Shown here: positions 35,538 to 44,591 of the stretch, piece after piece
How positions within the stretch are numbered: the stretch's first letter is position 1
How the letters are laid out: every line of letters starts with the position of its first letter
Assembly: GCA_001319865.1 (NCBI GenBank)
Contig: BBSL01000225.1
Location: forward strand, 1-58,166
From: Burkholderia sp. E7m39
Lineage (GTDB): Bacteria > Pseudomonadota > Gammaproteobacteria > Burkholderiales > Burkholderiaceae
DNA length: 58,166 nt
Reading direction: 5' to 3'
Made by a program: the position numbers and the translations under genes
Notes under the pieces: generated by a model
Databases searched by the model: none
What the model was told of the DNA's origin: nothing
The model's input: only the letters and a program-made list of their open reading frames with translations

Positions 35538-36218
35538 TCAACCGGCCATTGCCTCCGCGCGATGCCGCTGCGCGAGGGGCGCCGCGTCGCGCTGGCTCGA
35601 CGCGCTATGCGATGCGCCGTGCGTCGCATGACGCTCGCCCGCGGTCAGCACCTTGATGTGGCCGTCGTGCAGTCCGAAGATCCAGCCATGCACGGCGGGC
35701 GCGTGCGGCGCGTTGCGAACGATGGACGTCGCGCGGATCGCCTTCGCCTGCGCGATCACATTCAGCTCGGCGAGCCGGTCGACCTGATCGTCGCTGCTGG
35801 CGCAGCCGTCCAGCTCGCGGCTGTGCGCGCGGGCGAGCGCGCATAGCGGCGCGATACGCCGCGCCACATGCGGCAGGTCCGCGGGCGGCGGCAGCAGCGA
35901 TGCCTTCACGCCGCCGCATCCGTAATGCCCGCAGACAATGATGTCGTCCACCTTCAGCACCTGAACCGCATACTCGAGCACGCTCATCGTGTTGTCGTCG
36001 TCGGTCGAGAAGAGGTTGGCGATGTTGCGATGAACGAACAGTTCGCCCGGCGAGCAGTTCGTCACGATCTCGGCGGGCACGCGGCTATCGGAACAGCCGA
36101 TCCACAACGCATTCGGACTCTGCCCGCGTGCGAGACCCGCGAAAAAAGCCGGATTACTTTGCGCGGATTCTCGCGCCCACGCCATGTTCTGCAGCAACAT
36201 ATGCTTCGTTCTGTTCAT
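35538..36218 (-). CDS. Beta-class carbonic anhydrase
   Basis: A 226-residue enzyme interconverting CO2 and bicarbonate. The zinc ligands and catalytic dyad are all visible: C42, D44 and R46 in CSDSRVPAE, and H98 and C101 in CGHYGCGG. The segment PGELFVHRNIANL is also conserved. The C-terminal 30 residues are low-complexity Ala/Ser/His-rich and may be disordered. It is cytoplasmic. The SulP transporter follows on the same strand, which suggests joint supply or disposal of bicarbonate. It is divergent from the response regulator at 36489, with 270 bases between them. Confidence 0.94.
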   Translation of the reverse strand: MNRTKHMLLQNMAWARESAQSNPAFFAGLARGQSPNALWIGCSDSRVPAEIVTNCSPGELFVHRNIANLFSTDDDNTMSVLEYAVQVLKVDDIIVCGHYGCGGVKASLLPPPADLPHVARRIAPLCALARAHSRELDGCASSDDQVDRLAELNVIAQAKAIRATSIVRNAPHAPAVHGWIFGLHDGHIKVLTAGERHATHGASHSASSQRDAAPLAQRHRAEAMAG

Positions 36219-36488
36219 TGAATACTCCCGTCAGGTTTGCATCCGCAGCTACGGAACCGTGCTGCGCGACCGATGTCTATTCGAGCGATTGGCATTCGCC
36301 GCCTTCTTTCTGTTTTCCGCGTGCAGGCGGATTCACAGGCTTCTGATCGAGTCGATGCAGCACTCATCGGCATGCACCGGCCCTTCGATAAATCAATGTA
36401 GCGATGAACGGGTGCGTTTGCATGACGGCCAAATGAGATCTTCGTCATATACGCATGCCGCATCATTCACTGTACGAAAAGAGCTGAA

Positions 36489-37160
36489 ATGAGAATATTG
36501 ATTGTCGAAGACGAAACCAAAACGGGCAGCCATTTGCAAAAAGGCCTTGCTGAAGCGGGCTTTTCGACAGACTGGGTTCGCGACGGCGCGGCAGGACTTC
36601 GTCAGGCCACCGCGTGTGCCTATGATCTGATCGTGCTCGATGTCATGCTTCCCGCACTCGACGGCTGGTCATTACTGGCTACGCTGAGGCAAACACATGT
36701 CACGCCCGTGTTGATGCTCACCGCGCGCGACGATATCGCCGACAAGATCATGGGGCTCGAAATGGGCGCCGACGACTACATGGCCAAGCCGTTCGATTTC
36801 GACGAATTGCTCGCGCGTATTCGCACCATTTTGCGCAGAGGCAAAGGCCGCGACCCTGCATTCCTGAAAGTCGCCGATCTCGAACTCGATCTGATGAGAC
36901 GCAAGGCGACGCGCCAGGGCAACACGATCGTCCTCACATCCAAGGAGTTTTCATTACTGTGGCTGCTGATGCGGCGAGCGGGCGAAGTGCTGCCCCGTTC
37001 GATCATTGCTTCGCAGGTGTGGGACATCAATTTCAGCAGCGACACCAACATCGTCGATTCCGCCGTCAGGCGAGTTCGCGCGAAGGTCGACGACATCTAC
37101 CCGCTCAAACTGATCCACACGGTGCGCGGTATGGGTTACGTGCTGGAGGCCCGCGATTGA
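36489..37160 (+). CDS. OmpR-family response regulator, heavy-metal (CopR/IrlR) type
   Basis: This 223-residue protein has an intact receiver domain: acidic pair in ILIVEDE, phospho-Asp in [13 protein letters not shown], Thr in MLTARDD and Lys in AKPF. Its OmpR winged helix has [20 protein letters not shown] and [14 protein letters not shown]. The wording matches the CopR/CusR/IrlR group of metal-responsive regulators. The kinase start overlaps its stop by four bases. No metal efflux genes are adjacent, so the regulon lies elsewhere or the ligand is not a metal. The 270-base upstream gap is shared with the divergent carbonic anhydrase. Confidence 0.94.
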   Translation: MRILIVEDETKTGSHLQKGLAEAGFSTDWVRDGAAGLRQATACAYDLIVLDVMLPALDGWSLLATLRQTHVTPVLMLTARDDIADKIMGLEMGADDYMAKPFDFDELLARIRTILRRGKGRDPAFLKVADLELDLMRRKATRQGNTIVLTSKEFSLLWLLMRRAGEVLPRSIIASQVWDINFSSDTNIVDSAVRRVRAKVDDIYPLKLIHTVRGMGYVLEARD

Positions 37161-38626
37161 ACCTGCCCGTTCAGCGTCTTTTGCCGCGCACGCTCAGTGT
37201 GCGCCTTGCCGTGCTGTTCGCGCTGGCCAGCACGGCGTTACTCACGATCAACGGTTTGTATCTGTACGCGGTGCTCGGGCAAAACCTGCAAGCCGATGCG
37301 ACGGAAGACATCGCGCGCACACTCGCGGCCACCCGCGCGCGCCTCGCCACGCTGAACAGCCACGCGGACGTCGCCGCACATCGTCCCGTCTGGTTCGATC
37401 CGTTTCACGGGCACGAAAACATGGAGATCGCGCTCTACGCCGCGAATGGGCGCGAGCTGGCGCGCTCTGACCGCTTCGTAGGCCGCTTCGTAGACCGCTT
37501 CATGGAACGCTTCAAAGACCGCTTCGTGGACCGCTCCGTGGACCGCGAAGGTCTGCGCATCGACAAGCGCGGCAGAGCGCCACACACGCTCGACATGAAT
37601 AACGGCGTGATCCGCTACGTGGGCGCATGGATGCCGCTCGCGGGGGCGGCGTCGCAAGCCGGGGCCGTTTTCGCCGTGGTTCAGTACGACGGCAGCCGCG
37701 AACGCGCATTGCTACGCGTCTATGCGTTCAATGTCGTGCTCGTCACGCTGCTCGGTGCACTCGTTTCCGCCGTGGGCGCGTATTGGCTCGCAAAGCTCGG
37801 CCTGCGGCCGTTGAAGCTGCTTGCCGAGCGGGCCGACCAGGTGTCGTGCAGCAAACTGGTTCAGCCGTTGCCGGACATTTCGATGTCGGGGGAAATACTC
37901 GCGCTGAACCAGGCGTTCAACCGGATGCTGCAACGTCTCGATGAATCGTTCGTCCAGTTGTCGCGTTTCTCGTCCGATCTTGCTCACGACATGCGCACGC
38001 CGCTGACCAACATGCTCGCGGAGTCGCAAGTGGCGCTGTCGAGGCCGCGCGAAGCACACGAATACCGTTCAGTGATCGAGTCGGGCATCGACGAGACGCA
38101 GCGCCTCTCGCGAATGATCGACGACATGCTGTTTCTCGCCAGATCCGAGAAGCGCGCGCATCGTCTGGCATTTCAGCGCCTGCATGCTCGCGAAGAGGCC
38201 GAGCGGATCGCCGGATATTACGAGTCGCTCGCCAGCGAAAAAGGTGTCGGCATACGCGTCGTGAACGATGCGCGCTTCGAAGGCAACCGGCTGCTCGTGC
38301 AGCGCGCGTTGAGCAATCTGATTTCGAATGCGCTCGTTCACGCGCCCGCAGGCAGCGAAGTCGTCGTGCAATGCACGGAGCGTGACGGCGCGGCGGAAGT
38401 GGCCGTCATCGATTCTGGCGCGGGTATTGCCGCCGAGCATCTCGAACGAATCTTCGACCGCTTTTATCGCGTCGATCCCGCGCGTCATGAACCGGCATCG
38501 GGAACGGGCCTCGGGCTCGCCATCGTCCGCTCGATCATGGACGAACACGACGGCGCGTGCAGCGTGACGAGCGAGCCGGGCGTGCGCACGGCGTTTGTGC
38601 TGACATTCAGGCGCGTTCGCGCGTGA
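37157..38626 (+). CDS. Heavy-metal-type sensor histidine kinase with tetrapeptide repeat in sensor domain
   Basis: I start this 489-residue kinase at TTG 37157, in a TTGA overlap with the regulator's stop, because GGAGG lies eight bases upstream. TM1 is at about residues 17-38 and TM2 at about 189-212, with a periplasmic domain between. A HAMP region and a HisKA helix with H277 ([15 protein letters not shown]) follow, then an ATPase domain with [10 protein letters not shown] and GTGLGLAIV. In the periplasmic domain, residues 105-132 are seven units of the pattern D/G/E-R-F-V/M/K encoded by a 12-bp tandem repeat. That is not usual for the family. The partner is the overlapping regulator; the signal is unknown. 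Confidence 0.9.
   Translation: MNLPVQRLLPRTLSVRLAVLFALASTALLTINGLYLYAVLGQNLQADATEDIARTLAATRARLATLNSHADVAAHRPVWFDPFHGHENMEIALYAANGRELARSDRFVGRFVDRFMERFKDRFVDRSVDREGLRIDKRGRAPHTLDMNNGVIRYVGAWMPLAGAASQAGAVFAVVQYDGSRERALLRVYAFNVVLVTLLGALVSAVGAYWLAKLGLRPLKLLAERADQVSCSKLVQPLPDISMSGEILALNQAFNRMLQRLDESFVQLSRFSSDLAHDMRTPLTNMLAESQVALSRPREAHEYRSVIESGIDETQRLSRMIDDMLFLARSEKRAHRLAFQRLHAREEAERIAGYYESLASEKGVGIRVVNDARFEGNRLLVQRALSNLISNALVHAPAGSEVVVQCTERDGAAEVAVIDSGAGIAAEHLERIFDRFYRVDPARHEPASGTGLGLAIVRSIMDEHDGACSVTSEPGVRTAFVLTFRRVRA
37469..37552 (+). repeat. 12-bp in-frame tandem repeat, about seven copies, inside the sensor kinase gene
   Basis: The unit GACCGCTTCGTA repeats with small changes from 37469. It encodes [24 protein letters not shown] and a degenerate D-R-E-G. 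Because 12 is a multiple of three, gain or loss of units would change length without a frameshift. Confidence 0.9.
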
Positions 38627-38657
38627 GCGTCGGCTGCGCCGTGCTCGCCGCACATCA

Positions 38658-38996
38658 TCACGATCCTGCGTAGATATTGCAGAAGGTCACTGGCCCGACG
38701 CAATGCGGATTGCCGTCTGGCATCGGATTGCCATGCGGCACGGCGCCCGACTGTTGCGTGCCTGCCGGCACGCCGCCTTCGCCGCTTTGCGCCGGTTGCG
38801 TCCTGGCATCGGCTTTGACCTTGTGCGCAAAAGCCGGATGAACCTCGGGATACGAAGTCTCCGTGACGTAACGCGAGCCTTTGGCCTGCGCGTCGATGAG
38901 CTGCTGATGCACTTCTGCGCGCGTGAGACCTTGCGCATGCACGGCGGAAGACAACAGTACCGCCGACGTCAGAGCGAGCGTGAAGCATGTTTTCAT
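38658..38996 (-). CDS. DUF4148 secreted protein
   Basis: A 112-residue protein. I use the ATG at 38996, which begins a signal peptide (KTCFTLALTSAVLLSSAVHAQ); the longer frame adds 32 residues of no secretory character. The mature N-terminus GLTRAEVHQQLIDAQAKG is the DUF4148 signature helix found in many small Burkholderiaceae exported proteins. The C-terminal half is Gly/Pro/Asn-rich with two cysteines (about residues 98 and 104) that could form a disulfide. It lies 67 bases downstream of a second DUF4148 gene on the same strand, and converges with the sensor kinase. Function is unknown. Confidence 0.85.
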   Translation of the reverse strand: MKTCFTLALTSAVLLSSAVHAQGLTRAEVHQQLIDAQAKGSRYVTETSYPEVHPAFAHKVKADARTQPAQSGEGGVPAGTQQSGAVPHGNPMPDGNPHCVGPVTFCNIYAGS

Positions 38997-39063
38997 GTGC
39001 GACCCCATCCATTTGAAAAAGGCGCTTTGCGCTGCCGCGAGAGGCAAACGCGGGTGTTGCGGA

Positions 39064-39405
39064 TTATTTGTAATGGCGTTCGGACGCGGCAAAGCGCGCC
39101 TTGTTGCGCTCGATGGTCTGCCTGCTCGGCGGATAGTCGGCTTCCGTCATGGGTATCAGACCGTCCCTGTATGCCTGAATGAGTTCCTGGCGCACTTCGG
39201 CCCGGGTTTTGCCCTGCGGCGCGGGCTTGACGACAGGCGGTACGTTGACCGCTGCCGCCGGTGCCGGACCCGACTCGACGGTCGTGTTGCGCGTGCCGCC
39301 ATAGCCGTGATCGTGCAGGATGGGGCCTTCGTTCGCATACGCGTAGCCCAGTGGCGCCAGCAACGCGCTGAACAGGCCCATGCAGATCCAACCTCGCGTG
39401 TTCAT
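39064..39405 (-). CDS. DUF4148 secreted protein
   Basis: This 113-residue protein starts at an ATG with a near-perfect AAAGGAGG upstream (start 39405, not 39477). The signal peptide (NTRGWICMGLFSALLAPLGYAYA) is followed by a 45-residue Pro/Ala/Val linker. The DUF4148 segment is at the C-terminal end (GKTRAEVRQELIQAYRDG, then a conserved Y-P). In the downstream neighbour the order is reversed, with DUF4148 first and the low-complexity part last. The pair is probably cotranscribed. Location should be periplasmic; function is unknown. Confidence 0.85.
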   Translation of the reverse strand: MNTRGWICMGLFSALLAPLGYAYANEGPILHDHGYGGTRNTTVESGPAPAAAVNVPPVVKPAPQGKTRAEVRQELIQAYRDGLIPMTEADYPPSRQTIERNKARFAASERHYK

Positions 39406-39762
39406 TTGAACCTCCTTTGCGGTCGATGTCGTGATTGACTTCGACGCCAGTTTGGCTCGCGCAGGAATCGCCAACATGATCCGCCGATGATGTTTTTGTC
39501 AGGAATGCGATGCGTCATATGGCGGTCACAGTTGGTCGCGTGAGCGTCGCTTGATGGCTGTGCCAAGCGATATTCGACGCGGCAGAGTGCGCGCCTTGGG
39601 ACACAATGAGGTTCAACGTGACTTTTGTGTCGATCCTTGCCTCAAACACATGCGCCGCGTACGCTTGCACGCGAGTCGTCCGACGCACGGTTACTGTTGC
39701 CTGTCATTCATATTTCTGAACCCAGACCGCCGCCGAAAGGCGCGGTCGCAACGAGAGCAGCC
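39406..39762. other. Intergenic region with leader hairpin
   Basis: About 360 bases between the divergent DUF4148 and solute-binding genes. It holds both promoters, which I cannot pin down, and the hairpin at 39725-39747. I see no coding signal in it. Confidence 0.4.
39725..39747 (+). promoter_or_regulatory. GAAA-loop hairpin just before the ribosome-binding site
   Basis: GACCGC and GCGGTC arms extend through GCC/GGC, with one unpaired C, to a GAAA tetraloop. The hairpin ends 15 bases before the ATG at 39763. Its position would let it affect translation or mRNA stability; no ligand or protein partner is evident. Confidence 0.4.
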
Positions 39763-40497
39763 ATGACCTTCGATCCCTCCGTCGTCGCCGCCTTCACGCC
39801 CACGGGCAAGGTGCGCGCATCGATCAATCTCGGCAATCCGATTCTCGCCAACCGGCACCCCGGCACCGGCGAGCCGGTCGGCGTATCCATCGATCTCGCG
39901 CGCGCCTTCGCGCAACGGCTCGGCGTCGAACTGGAACTGGTGGTATTCGATGCGGCCGGGAAATCGGTCGAAGCGATCAACGAAGAGCGAGCGGATTTCG
40001 GCTTTTTCGCCGTCGATCCCGTGCGCGGCGAGAAGATCGCGTTCACGGCGCCGTACGTGCTGATCGAAGGCTTTTATCTCGTGCGCAACGAGTCGCCCGT
40101 CAGGACGAACGCCGAGGTCGATCAGCCGCACAACCGCGTCGCCGTCGGCAAAGGCAGCGCGTACGACCTGTTCCTCACGCGCGAGCTGCAGTCCGCGCAG
40201 ATCGTCCGCGCGCCGACTTCGCCCGCCGTGGTGCAGACCTTTCTCGAGCAGAATCTCGAAGTGGCGGCGGGCGTCAAGCAGCAACTCGAGGCCGACACGA
40301 AGAACATGACGGGCCTCCGCCTGCTCGACGAACGCTTCATGGTGATCCAGCAGGCGATGGGCACGCCCAAAAGCCGCGGACCGGCGGCCGCCGGCGCGCT
40401 GCATGCATTCGTCGAAGAGATGAAAGCGACGGGCTTCGTCGCCGACGCGCTCGCGCGGCACGGGATCGCGGGCGCATCGGTCGCGCCTAAAGGCTGA
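39763..40497 (+). CDS. Solute-binding protein family 3-like protein without signal peptide
   Basis: A 244-residue protein with the fold signature of amino-acid-type binding proteins (SBP_bac_3): an opening strand KVRASINLG, GVSIDLARAFAQRLGVELELV, then DFGFFAVDPVRGEKIAFTAPYV. It begins MTFDPSVVAAFTP with no signal peptide, and an upstream extension to 39625 does not supply one. It may therefore act in the cytoplasm, for instance as a sensor or enzyme such as a cyclohexadienyl-dehydratase-like protein. No ABC permease or ATPase adjoins it. A strong terminator follows, so it is probably monocistronic. Confidence 0.8.
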   Translation: MTFDPSVVAAFTPTGKVRASINLGNPILANRHPGTGEPVGVSIDLARAFAQRLGVELELVVFDAAGKSVEAINEERADFGFFAVDPVRGEKIAFTAPYVLIEGFYLVRNESPVRTNAEVDQPHNRVAVGKGSAYDLFLTRELQSAQIVRAPTSPAVVQTFLEQNLEVAAGVKQQLEADTKNMTGLRLLDERFMVIQQAMGTPKSRGPAAAGALHAFVEEMKATGFVADALARHGIAGASVAPKG

Positions 40498-40539
40498 TCG
40501 GGCGCTGTCTCCATCGATTCAACTTGCCTGACCAATGAC

Positions 40540-40569
40540 GCCGCCGGCGCCACGCCGGCGGCTTTTTTT
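40540..40569 (+). terminator. Rho-independent terminator
   Basis: A perfect ten-base stem, GCCGCCGGCG and CGCCGGCGGC, with a three-base loop is followed by seven T residues. It lies 43 bases after the stop of the solute-binding protein gene and is the clearest terminator in the window. Confidence 0.92.
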
Positions 40570-40752
40570 CGCCTATGCGCAGGGACGGCGAATTCCACCC
40601 GCGCGGCGCAGCGCACATGTCAGACATGCCATGTTGCAGCGGGGCAACGACTCCAGAATCTTTCTAATTAACGGTTAAATCGTCGCCGCCGCCTGCCCGC
40701 ACGTTCGTCGACGGCGAGTACGATTTCGCGCTTGCGGTACGCGCACGCGCAG

Positions 40753-42360
40753 CTATCGCGCCGGGCCGCCCGTCTTCCGCAGCCGCTCCAGCCAACCGCT
40801 CACCGCTTCCCCCGAACAGCCACGGCTGCGCCAGCCGATATGTCCATCGGGCCGCGCGATCCACGCCGCGCCGCCCGCCGGCCGATACGCCGCAGCGAAT
40901 TCGCCCGCCGTGTCGGTCAGCACGGTCATCCGTTCGTCGTCTGGCACGTCGCAACCCGGCGCCGCGACGAGCACAGCCGATGCGGCGTCCGGCAGCATCG
41001 CGTCGAACGTGCGGCACGCGTTGACGAACGCGTCGTATTGCGGCCCCGCCGCGTCGATATAGCCGATCAGCGTGTGCCGCCCACGGCCGATGTATTCGTG
41101 CAGCCGCCGCGGATGCCCGACGAAGCGTTGCGACAGCCCGCACGCATCCGGCAGACGATCGCCGGGCGCGGGCAACGCGGGGTCGGCGTCGGCGCACATG
41201 TCGTCGACGATCGCGCTGCCGCGATACGTGATCAGCAACTGCGTTTCGCGCATCGCCGGATTGGCGCCCTCGCGGGCGAGCACGGCATTGAGCGCCGCAC
41301 TCGTCGACTGCACCACGTCGACGCCCACGGGATGCCGCTCCGCCGAATAGCTGTCGAGCAGCGCCGGCCCTGCGACGCCGCGCGCCACATAGGCGAGCTT
41401 CCACGCGAGGTTGTGCGCGTCCTGCAGCCCCGTGTTCATGCCCTGCCCGCCCACGGGCGGATGGATGTGCGCGGCGTCGCCGGCAATGAACACGCGGCCG
41501 CGTCCGTAGGCCGACGCGATGCGATGACTGACGCGGTACACGGACGACCATCGCATCGACGACAAGCGCGTGTCTGGCGGCAGCGACGGCAGCAGCAGCG
41601 CGCGCATCGTGTCGAAGTCCGGCGCGGCAACGCCCGCAAGCGACGAAGCCTGCTCGTCGGGCACGATCATCGACAGCCGGTAGCGCCGCTGCGAGCCGCG
41701 CACCGGCACGGCTGCCACGCTCGATTTCGCGCGCGCCGCATCCGTCCATTCGAAGCGGTACATCGGCCCGCGCGGATACGCCCAATCCACGTCGACGTCG
41801 GCGAGCGCAAAGGTCTGCGGATATTGCCCGCCTTCGAACGCGAGCCCCAGCGCAGTGCGCACCGCGCTGTGCGCGCCGTCGCAGCCGACGAGCCATCGGC
41901 ATCGCACCGCATGCGTCTCGCCCTGCGGCCCGGTCAAACGCGCTTCGATGCCGCCGTCCGTCTCGACGAAACGCTCTAGCGCGGTGCCGTACGTCACGCG
42001 CCCGCCATGCTCCGCGAACGCCGCTTCGAGCAGCCGCTCCGTCTCATACTGCGCGAGCGACAGCGAGCCGTACGGCAGACCCGCTTCCGGCATGCTCATG
42101 CTGCGCGCCGGAACCTTGGCCGCATCGACCCACGTCTGCACGCCCGTCAGCCACAGGCCTGCGTCGATTGCGCGGTCAACGATGCCGAGGTCGTCGAAAA
42201 TCTCCAGCGTGCGCGGCGTGATGCCGAGCGCCTTGCAGAAGAAACCTCGCGACGGCATCTTGTCGATCACGCTGACGGCGATGCCGTCGCGCATCAGTTC
42301 GGTGCCGAGCAGCAGGCCGACCGGGCCCGCGCCGACGACGAGCACATCCACGTCTTCCAT
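40753..42360 (-). CDS. FAD-dependent aromatic-type monooxygenase
   Basis: This 535-residue flavoprotein starts at ATG 42360 with GAGGAG upstream. The dinucleotide fold VLVVGAGPVGLLLGTEL is at the N-terminus, the DG motif appears as GCDGAHSAVRTALG near residue 165, and the second FAD motif is RVFIAGDAAHIHPPVGGQGMN near residue 285. A C-terminal thioredoxin-like extension follows. This layout fits the PheA/TfdB group of class A flavin hydroxylases acting on phenols or polyketide-like aromatics. The substrate is unknown. A FUSC-type exporter gene lies 148 bases upstream on the same strand, and the two may handle one aromatic compound. Confidence 0.9.
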   Translation of the reverse strand: MEDVDVLVVGAGPVGLLLGTELMRDGIAVSVIDKMPSRGFFCKALGITPRTLEIFDDLGIVDRAIDAGLWLTGVQTWVDAAKVPARSMSMPEAGLPYGSLSLAQYETERLLEAAFAEHGGRVTYGTALERFVETDGGIEARLTGPQGETHAVRCRWLVGCDGAHSAVRTALGLAFEGGQYPQTFALADVDVDWAYPRGPMYRFEWTDAARAKSSVAAVPVRGSQRRYRLSMIVPDEQASSLAGVAAPDFDTMRALLLPSLPPDTRLSSMRWSSVYRVSHRIASAYGRGRVFIAGDAAHIHPPVGGQGMNTGLQDAHNLAWKLAYVARGVAGPALLDSYSAERHPVGVDVVQSTSAALNAVLAREGANPAMRETQLLITYRGSAIVDDMCADADPALPAPGDRLPDACGLSQRFVGHPRRLHEYIGRGRHTLIGYIDAAGPQYDAFVNACRTFDAMLPDAASAVLVAAPGCDVPDDERMTVLTDTAGEFAAAYRPAGGAAWIARPDGHIGWRSRGCSGEAVSGWLERLRKTGGPAR

Positions 42361-42508
42361 TGTCTGCTCCTCATGGGGTGGATCATTGCGCGCGCTTTCC
42401 GGCGTGCGGCGAACGGGCATCGCGCACGGCTGCCGCGAGCCAGACAAGCATAGGCGATGCGCCGCGCCATCGCGATCACGGTGCCCGCAACCCGTCGCCG
42501 CGCCGGCG

Positions 42509-43660
42509 CTATGGGGTCTGCTTGCCGGTTTGCTTCGCCGTCCGGTTGCGCGCCCACACGGCGCACGCCGCCATCACCAGCACGAACACGGCGGCGAGCG
42601 CGACATTTCCCGCCGCGATCCCCACCAGCCGGCGATAGGCAACGCCTGCATCGTCGCTGAGCCACACGCGGTCGTGAACGAACGACAGGATGACGACCGC
42701 GCCGAACTGCGTGCCGACATAGCTGATGTCCGAGTGCCCAAAGCGCAGAAAGCACGCGAGCCACACGAACACGCACACCGCGAGCAGACAGTCGACGAGA
42801 CTGCCCGCCGTCAGCGGCAGCACAGCGAGCACGACGGCACAGCCCAGCGCGCAGCCGAGCAGGCGATGACACATCCGCTGCACGACGCCGTACGGCGACC
42901 ACGTGCCTTGTGCGTCGACGGGCACCATCAACACGACGATCGCCGTCGTCATGGCCTGCGCGAACCCTTCCACGGGAAAACGCCACGCGAGATACGCGAG
43001 CATTGACAACGTGACCGCGCCGATCGTCGTATGCGGCAGACGGCCCAGCGTGCGGTCCGTCAGCGCATGCGCGAGGCGGGGATGGCCGGCTTCGGCAGCC
43101 GGCCTGCGCGCGTTGCATAGCAGCATCGCCGCCGCGACCAGCAAGGTCACGCCGAGATAGGCCGTGGTGCCGATCAGCGCGTTGATCCAGAGCGCCTGCG
43201 CGAGGCCGCGCAGGTCGGCGTCGGGCTGGGCATGCGTCGTCGCCACGATGTAGATCGCGAGCGCCGTCGACAGAATCCACATGTAGCCCGCCGAGCGTTT
43301 CGTCGCCAGATAGAGGCCGGCCGCCGACAGGCACGCCATCGTCGGCACGAACACGGCAACGTCATGCGCGGCGAAGCGCGACAGCAGCAGCCCGATCACG
43401 GTCCCGCCGAACGTGCCGATGATCTGCTGCACGCCGAGATCGAGCGCGGCGCCCAGCGCGAGGCCCGTCAGCGAAAACGCGCAGATCGCGGCCCACCATA
43501 TTTCCGGCAGGCCGAAAAAGCGGCTCACACACACGGCGACCAACGTTGCGAGCACCGCTTCCGAACAGCGCCGCACGCGCGCGGCGAGCGTGCGCCACGA
43601 CAGCTCCGCGCGGAAAGCGCAGAGCGTATTGCGCAATGCCAGCAGAAACGTGTCGTACAT
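42509..43660 (-). CDS. FUSC family membrane protein (aromatic acid exporter-like)
   Basis: A 383-residue protein from ATG 43660; the longer frame to 43954 adds 98 residues without homology. It has two blocks of about five or six hydrophobic helices (about residues 25-150 and 205-365) separated by a short arginine-rich cytoplasmic loop. This is the fusaric acid resistance protein (FUSC) arrangement, also seen in AaeB exporters. The GLPEIWWAAICAFSL and YGVVQRMCHRLLGCALG segments fit the family. It probably exports aromatic acids through the inner membrane. The usual membrane-fusion and outer-membrane partners are absent nearby. It lies upstream of the flavin monooxygenase gene. Confidence 0.85.
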   Translation of the reverse strand: MYDTFLLALRNTLCAFRAELSWRTLAARVRRCSEAVLATLVAVCVSRFFGLPEIWWAAICAFSLTGLALGAALDLGVQQIIGTFGGTVIGLLLSRFAAHDVAVFVPTMACLSAAGLYLATKRSAGYMWILSTALAIYIVATTHAQPDADLRGLAQALWINALIGTTAYLGVTLLVAAAMLLCNARRPAAEAGHPRLAHALTDRTLGRLPHTTIGAVTLSMLAYLAWRFPVEGFAQAMTTAIVVLMVPVDAQGTWSPYGVVQRMCHRLLGCALGCAVVLAVLPLTAGSLVDCLLAVCVFVWLACFLRFGHSDISYVGTQFGAVVILSFVHDRVWLSDDAGVAYRRLVGIAAGNVALAAVFVLVMAACAVWARNRTAKQTGKQTP

Positions 43661-43965
43661 GATGCGCGCCACGGGCCAAAGGACATGAAAAGGATCGCTC
43701 GAGCATGGTACGTCAGTGCCTGCGTTTGTTCCGGGGATGGGCGCAGTCGGCACCCTCGCGGGGGTGCGCGCGCTGGCGGCAAGGCGGTGGGCAGCGCTAT
43801 AGCCGCGAGCTATCGGCGGGATGGAAGCGGGCTGCGCGGAAGCCGGGCGCAATCTGCAAAGTCCGCTCGGCGCCGTCCAGACGGGCCTGTTCTGCGCGAC
43901 GGCATCGCGGGAACGCTGCTTGCACGCCGATTGTCGATTGCGTTTTTGGCTCACGGGAGCCAGCC
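43661..43965. other. Intergenic region between divergent FUSC and small hypothetical genes
   Basis: About 300 bases. The frames crossing it lack coding character. It should hold the promoters of the FUSC gene on the minus strand and the small gene on the plus strand. GGGAG at 43955 serves the plus-strand start. Confidence 0.35.
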
Positions 43966-44208
43966 ATGACGATCACCACGATCCGCAAGTCGGACACGGA
44001 AATTCAGGTCGAACAGACGGCGTACACCTTCGCCAGAAAAGAAGACGCCGACGCGTTTCAGCAATGCCTTGTCAACGGCTCCATCGAGACGTGCCATCGC
44101 GAGCACCCGCCCGTGTCGATGAGGCCCGCGCGGCCCGACGAACGGGCGGACGATCCGACGCGCGACAGCACCATTTCGCCCTCTTTAGGCGGCGATACGG
44201 CCATGTAG
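43966..44208 (+). CDS. Small hypothetical protein
   Basis: An 80-residue protein from an ATG with GGGAG upstream. The first 50 residues read as a compact alpha/beta unit (TIRKSDTEIQVEQTAYTFARKEDADAFQQCL), with two cysteines near residues 42 and 49. The rest is a polar, probably disordered tail rich in R, D and P. No signal peptide or membrane segment. I do not recognise a named family. It is divergent from the FUSC gene and not obviously linked to PhoU 380 bases downstream. Confidence 0.65.
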   Translation: MTITTIRKSDTEIQVEQTAYTFARKEDADAFQQCLVNGSIETCHREHPPVSMRPARPDERADDPTRDSTISPSLGGDTAM

Positions 44209-44591
44209 TCTTTGCCGGCCGCGCCGGGCATCCGCACATCTTGCCGCGGCAACGGCAAGCGCAACGCGCGCAGTGAGCACCACGCGCGCGACGCTTGCGA
44301 ATCCAACTACCCTTGCGAACCCACATTACGCTCGCGACTTCACGTGCCCCGGTTCGCCTGCCCTCTGCTTTGCTCGCCTCACGCCCTTCGCAGCATCTAC
44401 CCCCACTCCGCTCGCTCGAAAAACAACACAAAATCGCACAAGCGCACAGAATGCCTTGCGCGCGTCATTTTGCATCGTTACCATAAAACGGTATATACGG
44501 TTTCCCTTGCGCGTCCCATCTGTGTGTCCAGTTCGTTTCGACGCGCGACGGCACCTTCGTCATCGGGTCTTGACGGCCCAGGGAGGGCACC
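44209..44591. other. Leader region of the PhoU-like gene
   Basis: About 380 bases with lower GC than its flanks. Imperfect 18-19-base repeats lie at 44293-44345 (units built on CTTGCGAATCCAACTAC). An AT-rich stretch at 44476-44503 contains ACGGTAT and ATACGGT side by side and the palindrome GTATATAC. It could hold a Pho-box-like site, but the match is too loose to call. No gene is evident. Confidence 0.35.

Noticed and set aside
44476..44503. A possible Pho box before the PhoU gene
   Set aside because: The direct repeat ACGGTAT/ATACGGT does not match the CTGTCAT-type consensus closely enough.
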